64,000 nucleotides of DNA from Opitutaceae bacterium (GTDB lineage: Bacteria; Verrucomicrobiota; Verrucomicrobiia; Opitutales; Opitutaceae): NCBI GenBank assembly GCA_028284385.1, contig JANQRT010000002.1, positions 1-64,000 on the forward strand, written 5' to 3'. Below are positions 25,462-34,401 of the stretch, piece by piece (position 1 is the stretch's first letter; the number at the start of each line of letters is the position of its first letter). Both the position numbers and the translations under genes were made by a program. The notes under the pieces were generated by a model. It did not search any database. It was given only the letters and a program-made list of their open reading frames with translations, and had not been told where the DNA came from.

Positions 25462-25980
25462 ATGATCATGAGGATTTTAGTATTTTGTACAGGCCTTGCG
25501 ATGTTGCTTCTCTCCACGAGTCAGGCAAGTTCCGCCAATCTTTCCGGAACTTGGGAGATAGATCCAAGCTTGAGCTCGGCCATAGACCCCTGGAGAAGGA
25601 TTGTTTTGGACATCAAGGTTAAGGGAAAAAAAGTGACGATCGAAGAGCTAGTCACTACAGGTAGGCGGTATCATTCCCAGACCTACGCGATCGACCTTTC
25701 TCGCAAAACCAATCGAGTGCCAGTCGATTGGTGGACGGGTAATCGGCACATTGGAGCCTTCATGGGAGGCGATGGCAAAATGGAGATTCGCGGAGAGTGG
25801 GTCGATGGAGGCAAGGTTTTGAAACTGGAATCAGATTTTGTTGTGGGAACGAATCAAGGCGAGTCACCAATTCGCGAATACACGGAATATCGTTTGTCAC
25901 GCGACGGTCAGCGTTTGACGCGACTTACTTTGCGTTCTTCGCGTCCCATTCCAATAACTCACGTTTTTACCCGCAAATAG
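25462..25980 (+). CDS. small secreted protein, unrecognised
   Basis: A 172-residue exported protein. The signal peptide is about residues 1-25 (RILVFCTGLAMLLLSTSQASS). The mature part begins NLSGTWEIDPSLSS and is beta-rich with alternating charged residues, like small lipocalin- or calycin-type proteins that bind a hydrophobic ligand. No cysteine pair or catalytic motif is visible. It starts an operon with the GxGYxYP protein 17 bases on, and divides its promoter with the amidohydrolase pair. I cannot assign a function. Confidence 0.75.
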   Translation: MIMRILVFCTGLAMLLLSTSQASSANLSGTWEIDPSLSSAIDPWRRIVLDIKVKGKKVTIEELVTTGRRYHSQTYAIDLSRKTNRVPVDWWTGNRHIGAFMGGDGKMEIRGEWVDGGKVLKLESDFVVGTNQGESPIREYTEYRLSRDGQRLTRLTLRSSRPIPITHVFTRK

Positions 25981-25997
25981 GAGAGCGAATTGATACG

Positions 25998-27629
25998 ATG
26001 AAATTTGGAACTACTATGCGTAATTTGCGGGTCGCGTTGCTGGCCTCTGCGGTGTCTTTCGGGTTTGCCGCCGACAAGTACTACATGGAATTTGGAGAAA
26101 AGTGGACTCTTGATGGAGATTTGCCTGAGTACGCCATGCTGATTAGCCTACAGGGCGTGGCGAATTTGGATGGGCCAAGTCTCTATTTCGTGTATCCAGA
26201 TTCCTGGCCTTGGAAGATTACTGGCGCTTTGAAAGGGTTCTATGAGGAGCGTCATGACTTCTCGTTTGAGAAATTGAATACAGCAAGCGAGGCCTTGGAG
26301 AAGCTAGGCAAGCGAGCGAAGGGGTACGTGGTTTGGGATTCCGAGGTTAGAGCTTCTCTGATCGTGGCTTTTACGGTAGCCGGTCTGGAAGAGGCGATCG
26401 TAGTGGACGAGGCCCATATTCCCCTGGCGGAAAAGGCCGGTTTGGAAAAGGCGGCGGATCTTCGTGGCGACTTCAGGGGGATGAATGACGCCGAGATCTA
26501 TCAAATCGCTTATGATCGGTACTGGAAGACTACGAGTAAGGATATCGTTATCTGGATGGGCGGTCATTACGGCAATCGCATGGAACCGGGTTTGGCGGAT
26601 TACGGGATTTATCGAAAGGCGTTTTTCACCGATCTTTCGGCCAATCCAAAGGATGTGGAGGAATTGGCCCTCCATAAAAAGATCCTGAAGGATATGAAGC
26701 CGGAGAGCGTGGTCATGGGCTGGCATTCGTATGGCAAGGATACGGAGGGCCAGCATGTCAGCCTCGTATCCAGCTACGGCTTGAAGATGGAAGGGCTCAA
26801 TTCGCTGCCGAATATCAGCTTCAACACGCAGGTGCCGTTTACCAAGGATTTCGTATTCAAAAACAACCACAACGTACGAAAGGGAGAGAAACTGGTTCCG
26901 GAGAAAAAGACTTACATTTCGCTCATTCAAACGGATAGCATGGGAATTGGAGCTTGGACCAAGCCGGGTCGCGGCCGCATTCCGTACGCCTGGCAAGTAT
27001 CCATGAATTGGACATGGATTTCGCCAGGAGCTATTCAATATTTCGCGGAAGCCGCTACGCCTAACGACTATTTTATCGGCGGACTTTCCGGGCCGGGCTA
27101 CATGTATCCAAAACCGATACCTGAAAAGAGTTTCTGGCCCTTGATGAAAGAAGCGAATCGACTGATGGATATTCTAGATCTTCGCGTGATGGAGATTATG
27201 GATTATTCGGAAGGCAATCGACACGTAGGGAATTTGGAACTACCAAAGGAGTTGGTCGATCGGTACTACAAAGCGTTTCCTAACGTAATCGGTTTCATCA
27301 ATGGATACGGAGTGGGGAAGACCTTTGATAACCGGAAAGGGCGGCCAATGATATCCTACGATTACTATTTAGGCATTCATCGACCTCAGGACGAGGCGAT
27401 TGCGGATTTAGAAGAGCTGATCGCCCTCAATCCAGAGGAGCCGCGCTTCATTCTGGTCCATGTCCGCGAGTCGACTACCATTGATCGAGTGGCTGGAATA
27501 TTGGAAGGTCTGCCCAAAGATGTCGAAGTGACGCCTTTAGACGTATTCATAAAACTGGTAGCGTCAGCGAAGAATCGTCCCATACGTTATCAGGAACCGA
27601 ACGATCCCATCAATCGAAACGATTATTAA
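25998..27629 (+). CDS. GxGYxYP-family secreted protein, putative glycoside hydrolase
   Basis: A 543-residue protein counted from ATG 25998, which has a good site (AGGAGAG) ahead of it; the frame is open further up but overlaps the previous gene. A signal peptide covers about residues 1-25 (NLRVALLASAVSFGFA). The signature G-P-G-Y-M-Y-P is at about 365-371, the motif that names the family. The N-terminal half carries a Rossmann-like lobe (YVVWDSEVRASLIVAFTVAG) found in such proteins. Members occur in glycan loci of Bacteroidetes and Verrucomicrobia; activity is not firmly established. Confidence 0.88.
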   Translation: MKFGTTMRNLRVALLASAVSFGFAADKYYMEFGEKWTLDGDLPEYAMLISLQGVANLDGPSLYFVYPDSWPWKITGALKGFYEERHDFSFEKLNTASEALEKLGKRAKGYVVWDSEVRASLIVAFTVAGLEEAIVVDEAHIPLAEKAGLEKAADLRGDFRGMNDAEIYQIAYDRYWKTTSKDIVIWMGGHYGNRMEPGLADYGIYRKAFFTDLSANPKDVEELALHKKILKDMKPESVVMGWHSYGKDTEGQHVSLVSSYGLKMEGLNSLPNISFNTQVPFTKDFVFKNNHNVRKGEKLVPEKKTYISLIQTDSMGIGAWTKPGRGRIPYAWQVSMNWTWISPGAIQYFAEAATPNDYFIGGLSGPGYMYPKPIPEKSFWPLMKEANRLMDILDLRVMEIMDYSEGNRHVGNLELPKELVDRYYKAFPNVIGFINGYGVGKTFDNRKGRPMISYDYYLGIHRPQDEAIADLEELIALNPEEPRFILVHVRESTTIDRVAGILEGLPKDVEVTPLDVFIKLVASAKNRPIRYQEPNDPINRNDY

Positions 27630-27664
27630 GCTGGGTTTTGATTTAGTTTGTTAAGTACCTTCAA

Positions 27665-27807
27665 AGAGACTGTTCAATAAGGCGTTTAAAGCGAGGTAGG
27701 GAGGCTTGTCCTCAAGCCTCCGTATATTCGCATCCAAGGCGGAGGCTTGAGGACAAGCCTCCCTACCATCGTGCGGAATCGCCAAACTGATTTATTGGAC
27801 AGCCTCT
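27665..27807. repeat. MITE-like element with terminal inverted repeats
   Basis: Ends 27665-27683 and 27789-27807 are inverted copies at 15 of 19 positions (left end AGAGACTGTTCAATAA). They enclose a large perfect palindrome. There is no ORF inside. It sits between convergent genes. A small non-autonomous transposable element or REP-type unit is the likely identity; target duplications were not evident. Confidence 0.5.
27695..27767. repeat. perfect 28-base inverted repeat
   Basis: Arms 27695-27722 and 27740-27767 are exact reverse complements with a 17-base spacer. The arm contains GGAGGCTTGAGGACAAGCC, which is nearly self-complementary in part. It may act as a bidirectional terminator between convergent genes and looks like a dispersed REP-type sequence. 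Confidence 0.75.
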
Positions 27808-27830
27808 AAGCTTTCTTTTTTGCTAGAATA

Positions 27831-27896
27831 GGTAGCGGCCATCGTCTCGATGGCCACAACTTCAGTAGGATGGCTATCGAGACGATAGCCGCTACC
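27831..27896. repeat. second long inverted repeat, 26-base arms
   Basis: Arms 27831-27856 and 27871-27896 are complementary at 24 of 26 positions; the two differences still allow G-U pairs. The spacer is 14 bases. It is unlike the repeat at 27695 in sequence, though both start GGTAG. It ends 22 bases before the convergent gene. Confidence 0.7.
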
Positions 27897-27918
27897 TCGA
27901 AATGTCTTGTAATAGCCT

Positions 27919-29502
27919 CTATTTAAAATCGATGAAGAAGTCGGCTCCGCCTTCGATACTGCATTGAAAGTCCACGTAGCGACTCTGCTGGACGGAAGAG
28001 GAAGTGTAGGCAATGCTCTTACTATTCCAAGAGACATCGTTGACCACGGCATCTCGAGGCAGCAAGATGTGGAATTGCGCATTTGTATTTTCCGAAGTAA
28101 CGGAAATATGAATACCGTTTGGCTTTTCCTCGTAAAGATATCCAATGGAGGCTCCCGAAACTTCGTAGCCTATCCAGGCTTCGGCTTGCGTGACGTTTGC
28201 CGCATGCCAGCGAGGGCTGATGCGGGTTTCCTGCAGCAGTTTCGAATGATCTTCGATACCAACGAGACCCTCGATAAATCCATGCAGCATGGAGCTGGAG
28301 CCCCAGCCGTCGGTAGGCATAGCATCGGGACTGGTACTGGTGTCGACTGTTGATGGCGAACCGTCGGGAAAGTACCAAAGATAGGTTTCGTTAGCCTGCG
28401 AGATGAGTTGGTAGTATCTACGAAGCGTATCCGCTCCCTGGATCTCGAAGCCGTGATTGAAGTAGGCTCTAGCCAGTTCTCCGCCCACTAGCGGCATGAT
28501 GCCGCCATTGCAATAGGCGCCTTCCACAAGTTTCTCGTCGCCGAAGATGCCGCTAGGAAAGGGCGGCTCAATGGAAAACCACTCGGCGAAGAATCCGGTG
28601 GCCGAGGCGCGTTTCTGATACTCTCTGAGAATGGATACCGCTTGCTTGTGGGAAGCTGCTTCGCGATTGATGTTCATCGCGTTGCTGAAGCTTAGTTGGC
28701 TTGCTTCGTCGACTCCCTCGATGGTCACAGGCGTGTCTTTGACGAAATGCGTGTAGAAATCGCCGTTCCAGCAAACTTCGTTCATGCGAGTCTTCAGGCT
28801 TTCAGCGAACCGTTCCCAATGAGTTGCTCGATGGCCCTGGCCTAGATGCCTTTGGATGCGGGCGAGGAGTCGGCAGGCCTCATAGTAGCCGCTGTTGTCG
28901 CCATGCATGATGCCCCAGAAGGTGTTTTCGTCGATTTGGAATTGGAGCCAGTCATGGGTGCCGGCGCTGTAGGCGAAGTCCCACGAATCGATGGTGTAGG
29001 CCCTTTTCACAAGCTGGCGTTTTTCATCCCATCTGTGTGGATGCGTGAACGCATAGTTGAGAGCTTTTTCCATAGACTCGATAAGCGAGGCGATCCAGGT
29101 GTCGTCACCTGTGGCCTGCCAGGCCAAGTAAGCTGCCTTGACGAAGCGGTATTCGACGTCGGCTTCTACCGGAACGCGAACGTACTTGGACCAGTTTTCT
29201 CGCTCTCCAGGGAGCTTTTCCGGCTGGACGGTGAAGTAGTCGAAAATACGACCATTACGAGCTTGCGTGTCGGCGAAGTGATCTACCGCTGATTTCAGGT
29301 CTTTCTCGAAAAACCGAAATCCGCGCATCATATCGCTATGATCCCGAATCCAAATGGCAGGCGAGTCTGGGGATCGATACCCATGGATGGCTTCACCGTC
29401 GATATTCATATCCATGGTGTCCTGTTCCAGGAAGTTGCGAATGCGGGGGAATAATTCGTCGTATTCCGCTCTTCCGGTGGATACGTGATTAAGAGATGGC
29501 AT
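27919..29502 (-). CDS. six-hairpin (alpha/alpha barrel) glycosidase-like protein
   Basis: A 527-residue cytoplasmic protein with no signal peptide. The helical barrel spans about residues 20-430 and shows WIRDHSDMMRGFRFFE, EADVEYRFVKAAYLAW, TIDSWDFAYSAGTHDW, the central EGAYCNGGIMPLVGGELARAYF and GWGSSSMLHGFIEGLVGI. A C-terminal beta domain follows (about 440-527). This resembles six-hairpin glycosidases (GH63/GH37/GH78-like clans), but I cannot name the family. It may cleave an imported oligosaccharide. It is divergent from a sodium symporter across a promoter with a TTTACGGTATA site. Confidence 0.7.
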   Translation of the reverse strand: MPSLNHVSTGRAEYDELFPRIRNFLEQDTMDMNIDGEAIHGYRSPDSPAIWIRDHSDMMRGFRFFEKDLKSAVDHFADTQARNGRIFDYFTVQPEKLPGERENWSKYVRVPVEADVEYRFVKAAYLAWQATGDDTWIASLIESMEKALNYAFTHPHRWDEKRQLVKRAYTIDSWDFAYSAGTHDWLQFQIDENTFWGIMHGDNSGYYEACRLLARIQRHLGQGHRATHWERFAESLKTRMNEVCWNGDFYTHFVKDTPVTIEGVDEASQLSFSNAMNINREAASHKQAVSILREYQKRASATGFFAEWFSIEPPFPSGIFGDEKLVEGAYCNGGIMPLVGGELARAYFNHGFEIQGADTLRRYYQLISQANETYLWYFPDGSPSTVDTSTSPDAMPTDGWGSSSMLHGFIEGLVGIEDHSKLLQETRISPRWHAANVTQAEAWIGYEVSGASIGYLYEEKPNGIHISVTSENTNAQFHILLPRDAVVNDVSWNSKSIAYTSSSVQQSRYVDFQCSIEGGADFFIDFK

Positions 29503-29552
29503 GATTCATCCCAAATTGGTCGAGACCTTGGCTGGACCAATGGATCGTCCGG

Positions 29553-29563
29553 TTTACGGTATA
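29553..29563. promoter_or_regulatory. TTTAYnGTAAA-like palindrome, site 4
   Basis: TTTACGGTATA lies in the divergent promoter of the glycosidase-like gene and the second symporter. It is one base from the shared core, so it is the weakest of the five. Confidence 0.4.
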
Positions 29564-29685
29564 CTTCGCCCGCGTGTTGAGTTGATAAAATGCTAGCTTG
29601 AGTATCTTACCGACTGTTAAAGTCGTAAATTGGCGTTTTCCTAGATCGTAGCCCCTCGGCTCCTTTAAGCGCTTCTCAATTGTCC

Positions 29686-31791
29686 ATGGATTTCATAGGT
29701 CTGCACATTTTCGATATTATCGTCCTCGTTATCTACCTGCTGGTTATTATCTGGCTTGGTAAAAAGGCTGGTGAGAACAATTCGGATACAGCGGAATTTT
29801 TTCTGGCAGGAAGATCTCTTGGAAAATTCTATCAGTTCTTTCTGAATTTCGGAACCTCAACCAATGCCGATCAAGCGGTTGCCGTCACTCGGGAAACCTA
29901 TCGACAAGGCGTGGGTGGAATGTGGATACAATTTGTGGTGTTGTTTATCACGCCATTCTACTGGTTCACAGCGCTTTGGTTTCGTCGCATTCGCCTCACG
30001 ACGGTTGGGGACCTTTTTACGGAAAGATTTCGAAGCCCCGTCCTCGGCGGGAGCTATGCGGCCTTTACCTTGATCATGGCTTTTGTTGGAGGAGGAGTAG
30101 GCTACCTCGTTGCCGGCAAGACGATGATGGCTCTGACGCCAAAGCCGATGGAGGTTTTGACCGTAGAGGAGCGCGTTGTCGTTCAAGAGTTCAACGAATT
30201 TCAAGAACTGCGGCTGTTGCTGAGCGACGAACGAACCTCTGAGCAGCAAGCGCGTTACGAAACCCTGCGCCAGAAAAATCTGCGTGGCGAATTGAAGTCG
30301 TTTTTCTCATACACCGAACCGATCGTCTTCTACCTCATCTACGGTGTGATAGTGGCTGTTTACACGATGATGGGAGGTTTTCGAGCGGCGGCTATTACAG
30401 ATGCCATTCAAGGCGTTTTAATCATCCTGTTTTCCTTTATTCTGATTCCTATTGGGCTGTCGAAGCTCGGTGGATTCACTGGATTGCATGCCTCGGTACC
30501 GGCCTTTAAATTCGAGCTTTTCGGATCTGTATCACTCAGTGAATACGCCTGGTATACGATACTGGCTCTCTTTTGCTCGAACCTGGTTTCGATCGTAGCG
30601 GTAGCTCTTATGATGCAGACCGCGGGGTCGGCAACCAATGAGAATTCCGCTCGTTTCGGCATTATCGGCGGCATGTTTTTCAAACGCCTTTTAATGCTAG
30701 CCTGGATACTGGCCGGTCTGATCGCCTTAGGGCTTTATGCGGGAAAACTGCACGACCCTGATTTGGCATGGGGTGTCATGAGTAGAGATTTGCTGGTTCC
30801 GGGCGCCATCGGTCTGATGCTAGTCGGGATTCTGGCTGCGAATATGTCTACTTTGGATGCTTTGTCTGTATCCAATTCAGCATTATTCATCCGCAATCTC
30901 TATCAGCCCCTGCTTCCCGAGAAGTCCGAAGCTCACTACTTGGCGGTGGGAAGGGTCACCATTGCGGTGACGTTGCTGGGAGGAATAGGGGCTGCCATCT
31001 ACATCGATAACCTGCTGGAGCTGTTCAAGTACTTCATCTCGATTCCGGCCATATTCGGGGCGCCGATTTGGCTCGGGTTTATATGGCGTCGCCTGACCCG
31101 CGTTGCCGTGATGGTCGAAATCGTAATCTGCTTCACCATTTTCGCTGTGATACCCAATGTCTTCATATCATGGGACTGGGCGACGACCAATCCGTCTTTC
31201 CTTGTTCAAACTAAGGAGTTTTCCCACGTTTACAAATCGCCCGCTTTAGCAAGCGACGTCACGGCTGGAAGAGCTGAGAATGTGGGCGACGTCATCGAAA
31301 AGGAAGTCCTGGTCGAGCCTCGGGGCATCTTTTTTGAGAGTGTGGCGCGCCAAGATCCGGAAGATCCGAATTCTCCGCTAGTCGGCATTGGTCGATTCGA
31401 AGCGGAATTGTGGGTTATGAGCCTGATGGGAGTCGACTTCACCGAATTCAAAAAATCCGAACTGGTGGCCGCTCGCTTTTTCTTCAACGCCTTTTTCCCA
31501 TTCGTTATTCTGATCCTGGTTTCGCTCTTCACAAAGCCTACGGACCAAGAACGGCTGAACTTCTTCTATGGGAAAATCTACACTCCCGTTCAGTCGACTC
31601 CGGAAGAAGACGAAAAAGCGGTCGCCCATGCGGCCAATCATCCCGAAACGATTCAAACGAAAAAGCTCTTTCCCAATACTCAGTGGGAAATCGCGAAGCC
31701 CGATAAGATGGACGTCCTTGGCTTCGGTGGGAGTTGGGTGATGGTGGGCGTGATAATCCTACTCCTCTGGCTGATGGTATCTATAAAATAG
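29686..31791 (+). CDS. sodium:solute symporter (SSS family), large form
   Basis: A 701-residue inner-membrane transporter counted from ATG 29686 (a TTG lies two codons upstream). It has about 14 hydrophobic segments with DIIVLVIYLLVIIWLGKKAGENNSDTAEFFLAGRSLG at the start, then GFRAAAITDAIQGVL and LVGILAANMSTLDALSVSNSALFIRNLYQPLL. There are extra cytosolic or periplasmic loops at about residues 170-210 and 510-600, unlike the 21683 paralogue. It is paired head-to-head with the glycosidase-like gene, suggesting import of its substrate. It is followed by the convergent LacI gene. Confidence 0.92.
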   Translation: MDFIGLHIFDIIVLVIYLLVIIWLGKKAGENNSDTAEFFLAGRSLGKFYQFFLNFGTSTNADQAVAVTRETYRQGVGGMWIQFVVLFITPFYWFTALWFRRIRLTTVGDLFTERFRSPVLGGSYAAFTLIMAFVGGGVGYLVAGKTMMALTPKPMEVLTVEERVVVQEFNEFQELRLLLSDERTSEQQARYETLRQKNLRGELKSFFSYTEPIVFYLIYGVIVAVYTMMGGFRAAAITDAIQGVLIILFSFILIPIGLSKLGGFTGLHASVPAFKFELFGSVSLSEYAWYTILALFCSNLVSIVAVALMMQTAGSATNENSARFGIIGGMFFKRLLMLAWILAGLIALGLYAGKLHDPDLAWGVMSRDLLVPGAIGLMLVGILAANMSTLDALSVSNSALFIRNLYQPLLPEKSEAHYLAVGRVTIAVTLLGGIGAAIYIDNLLELFKYFISIPAIFGAPIWLGFIWRRLTRVAVMVEIVICFTIFAVIPNVFISWDWATTNPSFLVQTKEFSHVYKSPALASDVTAGRAENVGDVIEKEVLVEPRGIFFESVARQDPEDPNSPLVGIGRFEAELWVMSLMGVDFTEFKKSELVAARFFFNAFFPFVILILVSLFTKPTDQERLNFFYGKIYTPVQSTPEEDEKAVAHAANHPETIQTKKLFPNTQWEIAKPDKMDVLGFGGSWVMVGVIILLLWLMVSIK

Positions 31792-31838
31792 ATACGCATT
31801 CGATCAACCCTTCGAGGCGACGGAATTTATAATGTCTT

Positions 31839-32885
31839 CTAGGAAGCTGTGGCAAGCTGGCTTGGGTTCGGGGCGCTGGCGCCGTCGACCCATTTTCCGC
31901 GTATGAGCGTTACCGCTGGGCTGTCGGTGGGTCCAAGATGCTCGTTGGCGAGTTTAGTCTTAAGGATGTCGATTGCGGTAGAGCCTATTTTCCGGTAGCC
32001 GATCTGAACTTGAGCAATTTCCCCTTCTTCTTCCATGGCTGGACCGAGCGCCGCGAAACTGAGATCGCCTGGTATGTCGAATCCGGCTTCCTGCAGCCAT
32101 TGGTAATGCTCGATATTCGGGCTGATGATCACATCAGGCCTATGTTCTCGAGCCCATGATTCGAGTTCTTCTGGAGAAATCGTCTTTCTCTTCAAGGCGG
32201 GAATTCTCTCGTCTTCGGGAATGGTGTTCTGATACCAAAGCAAATAGCTTTGGAAGAGATGATTCGAACGTTCATCTTGGGATTCCGTAACGCAAAATCC
32301 GATACGCTTAAATCCTTTTTCCGATAAAGTGGATATGCCGACATGCATCGACTGGTAAAAGTGGGGATGCACTTGATTGTATCCAAGTTTCGCGGCGACA
32401 GCGCATGTGGCGACGCCCACGAAATCTTCTTGCGGTAGAGAAAACACGTCTTCCAGAGATTCCACCGGAAGCACCACAATGCCGCGAATGCCTCTTGTGC
32501 GCAGGATCTGAACAATTCGTTGCATACGCATTCCGGGTTCATGCAGCCAGAAATCCTCGATTTTAAAACCAAGTTCTTCGGCTCTTTCCTTAGCCCCTTG
32601 CCGGATGAGCAAAGCGTGCTTGCGTAGTTTGCTAAGCGGACGTTTCACCCCATTAAGAATAGCTAAAACCGGTTCTTCTTTGCTGATGTCCCGTTTGCGA
32701 AGGTAGCGCATGAGTTCCGTCAAATTCGGATCCGGCGTATAACCCTGGGCCGCGGCGATTTTCTTGATGCGTTCGCGTGTTTCGGGGGCCACTCGAGGAT
32801 GGTTGCGCAATGCCATGGATACGGTCATTCGGCTTACGCCTGCTTCCTTGGCGATTGTTTTGCACGATGGTCTGACATTGTTCAT
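31839..32885 (-). CDS. LacI family transcriptional regulator
   Basis: A 348-residue repressor counted from the ATG at 32885, where LacI proteins normally begin (NNVRPSCKTIAKEAGVSRMT); the frame is open to 32957, but the 24 extra residues have no family match. The HTH (about 8-30) is followed by the hinge region and a periplasmic-binding-protein-like sugar domain, as in LACI members of the XylR-like branch. It is the last gene of an operon with an enolase-superfamily enzyme, a Gfo/Idh/MocA protein and a MetE-like protein, preceded by a TTTTACTGTAAAA site. It is the best candidate for the regulator of all five such sites. Confidence 0.9.
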   Translation of the reverse strand: MNNVRPSCKTIAKEAGVSRMTVSMALRNHPRVAPETRERIKKIAAAQGYTPDPNLTELMRYLRKRDISKEEPVLAILNGVKRPLSKLRKHALLIRQGAKERAEELGFKIEDFWLHEPGMRMQRIVQILRTRGIRGIVVLPVESLEDVFSLPQEDFVGVATCAVAAKLGYNQVHPHFYQSMHVGISTLSEKGFKRIGFCVTESQDERSNHLFQSYLLWYQNTIPEDERIPALKRKTISPEELESWAREHRPDVIISPNIEHYQWLQEAGFDIPGDLSFAALGPAMEEEGEIAQVQIGYRKIGSTAIDILKTKLANEHLGPTDSPAVTLIRGKWVDGASAPNPSQLATAS

Positions 32886-32960
32886 CTGATTTTGGGGTTG
32901 AAGGTTAATTGTGTATGATAAGCGGTAAGATGATATTGGGTTCTCTGGTCTTGCCATATT

Positions 32961-34382
32961 TCAGGCGACAAGGGGTATGGTTTCGGCGAAATCCAATGGA
33001 AATTCGAATGAAGGCCCAAATCGGCTAGACTGAAGAGACTGTGTTTGCAGGACGCCGCTCTCGATCTGAAGTGAACTATAACCCCTTATATTGGCTGTGT
33101 AAAGGTCTGGATAGTGATTGACTGCCCCTTCGTTGACGAATTCCGGGAAAGCAGCTAGTCCTTTGAAATAGTGGTGACCATTTCGTTCCACAGAACTTAT
33201 GCCCAACGATGCCATCACTATGAGGTCTTGCAGCAAGGCGACAGGTCCAATGTTGGCCAGATCTTCTCCGCTTAGAATCAGTTTCCTGCTTTTTGGCAGC
33301 GATTGCCTGAATCCAATCAGGCATTTGCTCAGCAATCCTTTGAAGATGCCCTTGCAATTCTTATGGCTTGTTCCGGAATAGCCCAGACTGAGCGCTTCTC
33401 CGAAGCTTTCGATCTGGCTGTCCGATTCGTCGATGATGATCATCGGATTTAGCGGAAGATCGCCGAATGGCTGATTACGCGTATTTAAAGCTTGGTTACG
33501 ATGAATCGGCTGCTCGATGAAAAGAAGCCGGTCTTTGTTTCTTGCCAGGGAGTCCAACCTGGAGAGGTTTTCCCAAGCGTGGATGAATGAATTCGGGGAA
33601 TCGTAGCATTCGTTTCCGTCGAGCGAGAAAGCGAATCCCTGGTGGCAGTTTTTCTCTATGCACCGGAACAGCTTTTCCAAACGAGAAGCATCCCTATCAG
33701 GATTGCCACTCAGCTTGATTTTGAATTGGAAAAGTCCATACAACCTGATGGCTTCTTCGAGCGATTGCGGTAGACCGTCTTCTATCTTCTCCTCGCTTGG
33801 AATATCCTCATTTTCGATAGGGTCCTCGAGGCCTATGGTATGCCGGACAATCAGTTGCGTGGCAGGCTTGGCTGCAAAGCAGGATTTCCAGTCAAAGTGT
33901 TTCATTTCGCTGTGAACTGAAGACGGGTCAAAGCCCAGTCCGCCAGAAAGCAGATGACTGTGGAAAGGCATTCCAGCGGCTTGAATGGAGGCGTCGATAA
34001 CGGCGCGTTCAATTAGAGTCACTCCGAAATGGGCTAGCAGAGGCGGTATGGATTCAGCCTTTGCCCAGTTCATTTGAGCCTGGTAGGCTGCAAGCCACCA
34101 AGCGAATGGAGATTTTACAGCCGCCTCCCTTGCATCCAAAGCTGCCTTACGGATGACGTTTAAAAGTTGCTGGACTTCTTCATCTATCGACTGGGTGGGG
34201 TCTTTGGTAAACCAGCGTGGAGGCAGATGATCGGCGGCGATACCGACGTAGTCTCTATCGTTGATTCGGATGGCAGCTGTTAGAAATATATGAGTGACGC
34301 TAGTCATTCTAGCTATTCCGTAGCGAAAGGGCAAACGGGTTTCCAAATCAATTTTATGTAGTTGAATTTCTTGGATCTTCAC
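32961..34382 (-). CDS. enolase superfamily protein (mandelate racemase/muconate lactonizing type)
   Basis: A 473-residue cytoplasmic enzyme. The N-terminal capping domain covers about 1-130. The barrel carries the metal ligands in order: Asp in FSLDGNECY, Glu in LFIEQPIHR and Asp/Glu in MIIIDESDSQ, after a KIKLSGNPDRD strand with the candidate catalytic Lys. It is longer than usual (about 380), with an inserted segment around 185-205. It probably dehydrates or epimerises a sugar acid. It lies 19 bases after a Gfo/Idh/MocA gene in the LacI operon. Confidence 0.85.
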   Translation of the reverse strand: MKIQEIQLHKIDLETRLPFRYGIARMTSVTHIFLTAAIRINDRDYVGIAADHLPPRWFTKDPTQSIDEEVQQLLNVIRKAALDAREAAVKSPFAWWLAAYQAQMNWAKAESIPPLLAHFGVTLIERAVIDASIQAAGMPFHSHLLSGGLGFDPSSVHSEMKHFDWKSCFAAKPATQLIVRHTIGLEDPIENEDIPSEEKIEDGLPQSLEEAIRLYGLFQFKIKLSGNPDRDASRLEKLFRCIEKNCHQGFAFSLDGNECYDSPNSFIHAWENLSRLDSLARNKDRLLFIEQPIHRNQALNTRNQPFGDLPLNPMIIIDESDSQIESFGEALSLGYSGTSHKNCKGIFKGLLSKCLIGFRQSLPKSRKLILSGEDLANIGPVALLQDLIVMASLGISSVERNGHHYFKGLAAFPEFVNEGAVNHYPDLYTANIRGYSSLQIESGVLQTQSLQSSRFGPSFEFPLDFAETIPLVA

Positions 34383-34401
34383 CTAAAAGACACCGATCTT
34401 T

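Noticed and set aside
25797..25997. upstream extension of the GxGYxYP gene
   Set aside because: It overlaps the secreted-protein gene in another frame; ATG 25998 has a ribosome binding site and a signal peptide.
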